54,029 nt of DNA. Origin: IGN2 sp964639955 (GTDB lineage Bacteria > Bacteroidota > Ignavibacteria > Ignavibacteriales > Ignavibacteriaceae). Positions 49,446 through 54,029 of this stretch are shown here, in pieces. Made by a program: the position numbers and the translations under genes. Where the stretch lies: assembly GCA_964639955.1 (NCBI GenBank), contig CAZXGJ010000017.1:1-54029 (forward strand). Reading direction: 5' to 3'. Numbering within the stretch: the first letter of the stretch is position 1; each line of letters starts with the position of its first letter. Under the pieces are notes generated by a model. The model worked only from the letters and a program-made list of their open reading frames with translations. It was not told the origin of the DNA and searched no databases.

Positions 49446-51133
49446 GCATTATCGATTGGATTGTACTGACGGGTTTTCTTGGTTTCGTGGTAATTTACGG
49501 AACCTGGAAAACCAGAAAAACAGCAGACATTGACTCATATATTCTTGCAGGAAGAACAACTCCTTGGTGGATTGTTGCACTTTCAATTATGGCTACCCAG
49601 GCAAGTGCAATAACTTTCCTGTCAACGCCGGGTCAGGCGTATGTGGATGGAATGCGCTTTGTACAGTTCTATCTAGGTTTACCGATTGCTATGGTTATAC
49701 TTTCAATTACTGCCGTACCACTATACAATAAGTTAAATGTTTATACCGCTTACGAATACCTCGAAAAAAGATTTGACTTAAAAAACAGGATGCTTGGCAG
49801 CGCACTTTTCTTAACTCAGCGGGGGCTTGCGGCCGGGTTTACTATCTATGCGCCGGCTTTAATATTATCAGTTATACTCGGCTGGGATATTAACATCACT
49901 ATTATAGGGATGGGCATTCTTGTTATTATTTACACTGCAACAGGTGGAACGAATGCAGTAAACAAAACACATTTTTTACAGATGATTATCATTACCGCAG
50001 GAATGTTCTCAGCATTTATTCTGCTTATTTTTATGCTGCCAGACGATATGTCATTTATTGACGCCACCTACGTTGCCGGAAAACTTGGTAAACTTAACGC
50101 TATAGATTTTTCCTTCGATTTTGACAACCGGTATACAATCTGGTCGGGAATTATTGGAGGAACTTTTCTTATGCTTTCCTATTTCGGTACCGATCAATCC
50201 CAGGTGCAGCGCTACCTTGCAGGAAGTTCCGTTAAACAAAGCAGGCTTGGACTGCTTACCAATGGTATAATTAAAGTGCCTATGCAGTTTATAATTTTAT
50301 TTATCGGAGCGATGGTTTTTGTATTTTACCAGTTTACAACTCCTCCTCTGTTCTTTAATCCTGTAGAAGTGAAGAATGTAAAAAGCAGTGTTTATAAAAA
50401 TGATTATCTTGAACTTGAATCGAAGTACGAAAGAATATTTGATGAGAAGAGAAAAAACCTGAGTGGATTACTCAGTTCCATAAAGCAGAATAATGAAAAT
50501 TCAACTGGTAAAATTACCAGCATAGTCAGAAACATGGGAAGCGAAGCAGCAGTAATAAAAAACGATGCAATTGAACTTATTAAAAAAGTTAATCCGGATG
50601 CAGATACAAACGATACAAACTATATATTTCTTTCATTTATTATAAACTATCTACCCGTTGGCATAATCGGGCTATTGATTGCGGCCATACTATCTGCATC
50701 AATGTCTTCAACATCTGCAGAACTGAATGCACTGGCGTCAACAACTGTAATTGATTTCTACAAAAGATTGATTAAAAAAGAAGCACCGGATGTTCATTAT
50801 TTAAGAATATCAAGGCTTGCAACTGTTTTCTGGGGATGTTATGCCGTCGCTTTCGCATTATTTGCAAAGCATCTTGGCTCTTTAATCGAAGCGGTCAATA
50901 TTCTTGGCTCACTCGTTTACGGAACAATACTCGGTATTTTTTTATCAGCATTTTACCTGAGAAAACCCGGGGGAACCCCGACATTTATCGCCGCAGTAGC
51001 TGCAGAGTGTGTAGTGCTTTACTGTTATTTCTTTACTGCTATCCCGTTTTTATGGTACAACGTTATCGGATGCTTAATAGTAATCATCGGAGCCGTTTTA
51101 CTATCGGCAGTAATTCCAGAAAAAGTTAAATAA
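49442..51133 (+). CDS. Sodium:solute symporter (SSS family)
   Basis: A 563-residue Na+-coupled transporter with about 13 helices. IDSYILAGRTTPWWIVALSIMATQASAITFLSTPGQAY (core A-G-R-T-T-P-W-W and T-F-L-S-T-P-G) is the SSS start; YTATGGTNAVNKT and GTDQSQVQRYL are further marks. Residues about 305-390 form a hydrophilic, partly coiled insertion (SKYERIFDEKRKNLSGLLSSIKQ region) before FLSFIINYLPVG, common in the Bacteroidota group. The sugar, acid or other substrate is unknown, but the coupled PIG-L gene upstream suggests an amino sugar or sialic-acid-like compound by inference. Confidence 0.93.
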   Translation: MSIIDWIVLTGFLGFVVIYGTWKTRKTADIDSYILAGRTTPWWIVALSIMATQASAITFLSTPGQAYVDGMRFVQFYLGLPIAMVILSITAVPLYNKLNVYTAYEYLEKRFDLKNRMLGSALFLTQRGLAAGFTIYAPALILSVILGWDINITIIGMGILVIIYTATGGTNAVNKTHFLQMIIITAGMFSAFILLIFMLPDDMSFIDATYVAGKLGKLNAIDFSFDFDNRYTIWSGIIGGTFLMLSYFGTDQSQVQRYLAGSSVKQSRLGLLTNGIIKVPMQFIILFIGAMVFVFYQFTTPPLFFNPVEVKNVKSSVYKNDYLELESKYERIFDEKRKNLSGLLSSIKQNNENSTGKITSIVRNMGSEAAVIKNDAIELIKKVNPDADTNDTNYIFLSFIINYLPVGIIGLLIAAILSASMSSTSAELNALASTTVIDFYKRLIKKEAPDVHYLRISRLATVFWGCYAVAFALFAKHLGSLIEAVNILGSLVYGTILGIFLSAFYLRKPGGTPTFIAAVAAECVVLYCYFFTAIPFLWYNVIGCLIVIIGAVLLSAVIPEKVK

Positions 51134-51258
51134 AAAAGTTTAATTTTGGATTGATTATTAAAAATCACTGAAGAAATTAAGTTTATAATTCTGAGCGATA
51201 ACCGGTCTGCATCTTTGCCGGGGAAAACAGAATTGATATTTTATGAATTTATCCTGAT

Positions 51259-51831
51259 ATGTCAACCGAAAGAAAAGATCAAATAATCCGTGCTGCTGCA
51301 AAACGCTTTGCCCGCCACGGTTTGGGGAAAACATCCCTCGATGAAATTGCAAGAGATGTTAGAATAGGTAAGGCTACAATTTATCACTACTTCACATCCA
51401 AGGAAGAACTGTTTTATGAAACCATTAGGTGGGAAGTTTCAAGTTTTATTGAAGATATCAAAGCTATTTTCAATAATGAAGAATTACCTGTAGGCGGTAG
51501 GCTAATGGAATATCTTGCTTATAAAGAATCGGTATATTTGAAATACAAACTCGTTTACGACCTGATGCTGCAACTGTTGAATGATGACACGTTTGAAAAA
51601 GAAAAGAAAATACTTACAAATTTACTTAAACAGGAAACAGAAATTGTAAGATTAATCTTAAGTTCAATCTTTAGTAATCGCATTGAAAGTATGAACCCGG
51701 TTCTGCCTTACTATATTGTTCATACAGGCTGGGGAATAATGTTTGGCAGCAAGCTTGGCCAGATCAGCAATTATTCAGCCGGCGGCATGAAAGAGCTTCT
51801 CTTTAAAAGCCTGGAGAATCTGTTAAGCTGA
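51259..51831 (+). CDS. TetR/AcrR family transcriptional regulator
   Basis: A 190-residue regulator. The N-terminal helix-turn-helix (about residues 10-55) has AAAKRFARHGLGKTSLDEIARDVRIGKATIYHYFTSKEELFYE (core T-S-L-D-E-I-A and K-A-T-I-Y-H-Y-F). The C-terminal ligand domain is not recognisable. It follows the symporter by 125 bp in the same direction. Whether it controls that gene, itself or a distant operon is unknown; no obvious palindrome was seen in the spacer. Confidence 0.93.
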   Translation: MSTERKDQIIRAAAKRFARHGLGKTSLDEIARDVRIGKATIYHYFTSKEELFYETIRWEVSSFIEDIKAIFNNEELPVGGRLMEYLAYKESVYLKYKLVYDLMLQLLNDDTFEKEKKILTNLLKQETEIVRLILSSIFSNRIESMNPVLPYYIVHTGWGIMFGSKLGQISNYSAGGMKELLFKSLENLLS

Positions 51832-52246
51832 GTTAATATTAATATTATATTACTACTTAATTTAATTCTACCGATTGAACTTGATTCCAATTATTAACAT
51901 CAGCAATACTATTTATTAACAATTTGCGAGCTTACTTAACACGTATAAATATACAGGTAAAAATGAAAGTTTGCTCAGCAGCTGTCACCTGCATCAATAC
52001 AGGCTATTCAGGCTATAAGTTTGAAATCAATTTTTTAATCAGGCTTTTTATTTTTACCCGGCTGGCATAGTATATGTAACAGATAAGCGCTTAAAGACAG
52101 AGTAATCTGTTACTTTTTAATTGTTAAAAGTTTAAAAACAAATACTGATTTCAGATTAATTTTTATTATTATTGGATCTAGTTGAAAATTTTATAAACAA
52201 ATTCTCTACTAACAATTATTTATAACCAAAATAAGGAGACAGCATA
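51832..52246. other. Intergenic region before the last gene
   Basis: About 415 AT-rich bases. No gene, RNA or strong palindrome was recognised. Weak inverted words occur (for example AAGCGCTT near 52086). The last 20 bases carry a good ribosome binding site (AAGGAG, about 52232-52237) for the downstream gene. Confidence 0.45.
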
Positions 52247-54029
52247 ATGAAACTTGCTTTCACTTTCTTAACCTTTCTTTTCATTTTATCATTAACAGTA
52301 TTTGTTAATGCTCAGGATAATTTCAAGAGCTTAACAGAAGAACCTGCTGTAATCCAGAATTACCAGGGTAACGGCGATGTTACTAATACATCAACTGTTC
52401 CGGTTCAAAGAAATGATAAATTGATTAATAGTGTAAGAGAACTTTCGAGGCAGTTAAACCAGGCAAGAGAAAACGATAACTCGGAATTAGTCGAACAACT
52501 TGAAGATCAGATTAATGCCCTGGTTGGAACTAAGGAATCTGTTCCGGGATTCGGTCCCCAGGCCGTTCCTCTTTCAGAATCAATAATTCAGAGGGACGGA
52601 AACAGCGCCATCGGAATAAATGTAATCACTGCCGGTGCTATGTGGGGAACAGCAACTACTACCCAGAATACCAATGGAAGGATCTGGGTTGCCACAACGC
52701 ATTACGCCGGTGGAGTTACTGATACACTGAGAATTTTTTACTCAGATGATGATGGTGACACCTGGACTTATTTTAATGGCTTCACTTACAACCAGTCCGG
52801 CGTAGATTTTCTAGCTAACGACATTGATATCGAGGTATTAAATGACGGAACAAATTGGTGGATTTATGTTACCGGAGGTTATTCTTTTAATAGTTCTTTG
52901 TGGGGTTTCGTAACCAGATTTAAAGATGATGGCACAGGATTCTTCTATGAAAATCTGGCGAAAAACAGTAATACCAACCAGTACTGGACCAGAATAGTAT
53001 CAGATTATCCAAGGTTTACAAGCATAGCGTATGTTTACATTGTTGCAACAATGGATTCAGCCATCGATGCAAATAATAAAGCAATTTATTCAAGAGCTTT
53101 TACAATTGAAGATCCATACGCAAGCTCACCTACAGTACTCAACAGGAACAATAACGTGAACGGAAGTAGTTATTGGTGGTACGCCCCATCGGCACCTAAT
53201 ACCAGTACTGCAAGATCTGATGTAGCTTACTATGATTCCCTTGCTCAGGGCGATAGAATTGTTACCAGTGCCATTTTTGAATTTCCCGGTGTTCAATCAA
53301 ATATATATATGACTTACAGCGATAACTATATGGCAACAATACCATATTTATCCAATTCCTTTTCTTTAACTTATAACTCAAGCACTCCTATAATGTCCTT
53401 CTCCGGCGGTAACGACCAGTTGAATGGTTGCATTTCACATATAAGATTTTATCAGGATACCCTGGATGCTGATCCGAGATATGTTGCCACCACTGATGGT
53501 GGTGGTGATTGGGGACAGGGTTATATTGATGCTTCATTTGACGAAACCGTAAAAGCTGATGTGATCGGTTTAAGAGGTATAGATGGTCACTTTAAGTTTG
53601 GATATATAAACGACCTTTCACCCAATGATGCATTTTATTACAGAACCGGTTACCTGAATGGTTCTTTGACTTTGACACCTGCGGTAATGATGTCAGGCTC
53701 GGGAATATTCCCGGATGATGTTTACGGCGGCAGAGCAGGATACAGAATTGCTAATACCGACAGCTGCTTCGCTGTTTATGAAGGTCCTACCGGCGTAACT
53801 GCATATGGAGTTACAGGTTGTTCGGGTGCTGTATCGGTAGACAACAGCGAAGTCTTACCGAACGAATATTTATTAACTCAAAACTATCCGAACCCGTTCA
53901 ATCCGTCTACAACAATAAAGTATTCAATACCCGAAACTGCATTTGTAAATATTAAAGTCTATAATCTGATAGGACAGGAAATTGCCGAACTTGTAAATGA
54001 AGAAATGCAAACAGGAAACCACGAAGTTA
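52247..54029 (+). CDS. Large secreted protein with C-terminal sorting domain (3' end cut by window)
   Basis: At least 594 residues, open to the right edge. AAGGAG lies 8-9 nt before the ATG. A signal peptide (LAFTFLTFLFILSLTVFVNAQ region) ends about residue 23. A coiled stretch follows at about 60-90 (RELSRQLNQARENDNSELVEQLEDQI, core R-Q-L-x-x-A-R-E). Residues about 120-540 are a beta-propeller-like body with an Asp-box (YSDDDGDTWTYF) and similar sialidase-type text. The sorting domain begins near 545 (YLLTQNYPNPFNPST) and only about 20-25 residues appear to be missing. It is the second such secreted protein in the window. Confidence 0.85.
   Translation, partial: MKLAFTFLTFLFILSLTVFVNAQDNFKSLTEEPAVIQNYQGNGDVTNTSTVPVQRNDKLINSVRELSRQLNQARENDNSELVEQLEDQINALVGTKESVPGFGPQAVPLSESIIQRDGNSAIGINVITAGAMWGTATTTQNTNGRIWVATTHYAGGVTDTLRIFYSDDDGDTWTYFNGFTYNQSGVDFLANDIDIEVLNDGTNWWIYVTGGYSFNSSLWGFVTRFKDDGTGFFYENLAKNSNTNQYWTRIVSDYPRFTSIAYVYIVATMDSAIDANNKAIYSRAFTIEDPYASSPTVLNRNNNVNGSSYWWYAPSAPNTSTARSDVAYYDSLAQGDRIVTSAIFEFPGVQSNIYMTYSDNYMATIPYLSNSFSLTYNSSTPIMSFSGGNDQLNGCISHIRFYQDTLDADPRYVATTDGGGDWGQGYIDASFDETVKADVIGLRGIDGHFKFGYINDLSPNDAFYYRTGYLNGSLTLTPAVMMSGSGIFPDDVYGGRAGYRIANTDSCFAVYEGPTGVTAYGVTGCSGAVSVDNSEVLPNEYLLTQNYPNPFNPSTTIKYSIPETAFVNIKVYNLIGQEIAELVNEEMQTGNHEV

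Noticed and set aside
1..54029. tRNA, rRNA and insertion-sequence transposase genes
   Set aside because: None was recognised by eye on either strand; tRNAscan-SE and Infernal would be the decisive checks.

Overview
This AT-rich window most likely comes from a free-living, diderm member of the Ignavibacteria (Bacteroidota/Chlorobi group). Two secreted proteins (near 16.5 kb and 53.9 kb) carry the C-terminal sorting domain opened by an NYPNPFNP motif that this lineage uses. There is also a Kdo/Lpt lipopolysaccharide set, a TonB protein, lipoproteins, and a respiratory Complex I membrane arm. Lineage is inferred from protein style only; no rRNA or tRNA is visible. Perfect TTGACA boxes with 17-18 nt spacing occur upstream of three genes, so sigma70-like promoters seem to be used here.

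Layout. 0.4-6.2 kb (minus): UMF1-type MFS transporter, nusB, YdcF-like protein, tonB with a clear terminator, VanZ-like protein and bifunctional NAD(P)HX repair enzyme. 6.2-13.8 kb (minus): nuoJKLMN, interrupted between nuoM and nuoN by an NhaD-type Na+/H+ antiporter and an unknown 121-residue protein. 13.8-15.6 kb: a four-helix-bundle gene bracketed by 13-bp imperfect inverted repeats, then asnS. 15.6-19.5 kb: REP-like palindromes, a secreted sorting-domain protein, a C69 peptidase and a LolA-like protein. 19.6-22.9 kb (minus): a two-gene unit encoding an unknown 178-residue protein and a 908-residue SNF2-like/Mrr-like protein in which both the ATPase and the nuclease motifs look degenerate. 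23.2-24.9 kb: orphan PAS-GAF histidine kinase. 25.0-28.6 kb: feoA, feoB, a Fur-family gene and a metallo-hydrolase. 28.7-35.0 kb: secreted beta-propeller protein, M28 peptidase with PDZ, OB-fold protein, YjbQ, low-molecular-weight phosphatase, fructosamine-kinase-like protein and glycosyltransferase. 35.0-38.9 kb: double-FKBP lipoprotein, M15 peptidase, esterase and beta-helix lipoprotein. 38.9-41.8 kb: GNAT, an AmgK-like kinase fused to a RapZ C-terminal domain, and a MurU-like nucleotidyltransferase. 42.0-46.5 kb (minus): kdsA-kdsD-lptC-ostA-lptB. 46.8-51.8 kb: secreted PIG-L deacetylase, a 50-residue membrane protein, an SSS symporter and a TetR regulator. 52.2 kb to the end: start of a second sorting-domain protein, cut by the window edge.

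How the genes work together. The clearest modules are (1) proton/sodium bioenergetics plus NAD(P)HX repair around nuoJ-N, (2) Kdo synthesis and LPS transport in one tightly coupled operon, (3) ferrous iron uptake with a Fur-type regulator, and (4) a probable MurNAc/GlcNAc recycling pair (kinase plus uridylyltransferase) carrying a RapZ sensor-like domain. The strongest candidates for undescribed biology are the degenerate SNF2-Mrr protein with its unknown partner, the kinase-RapZ fusion, and the small cassette with terminal inverted repeats between nuoJ and asnS.
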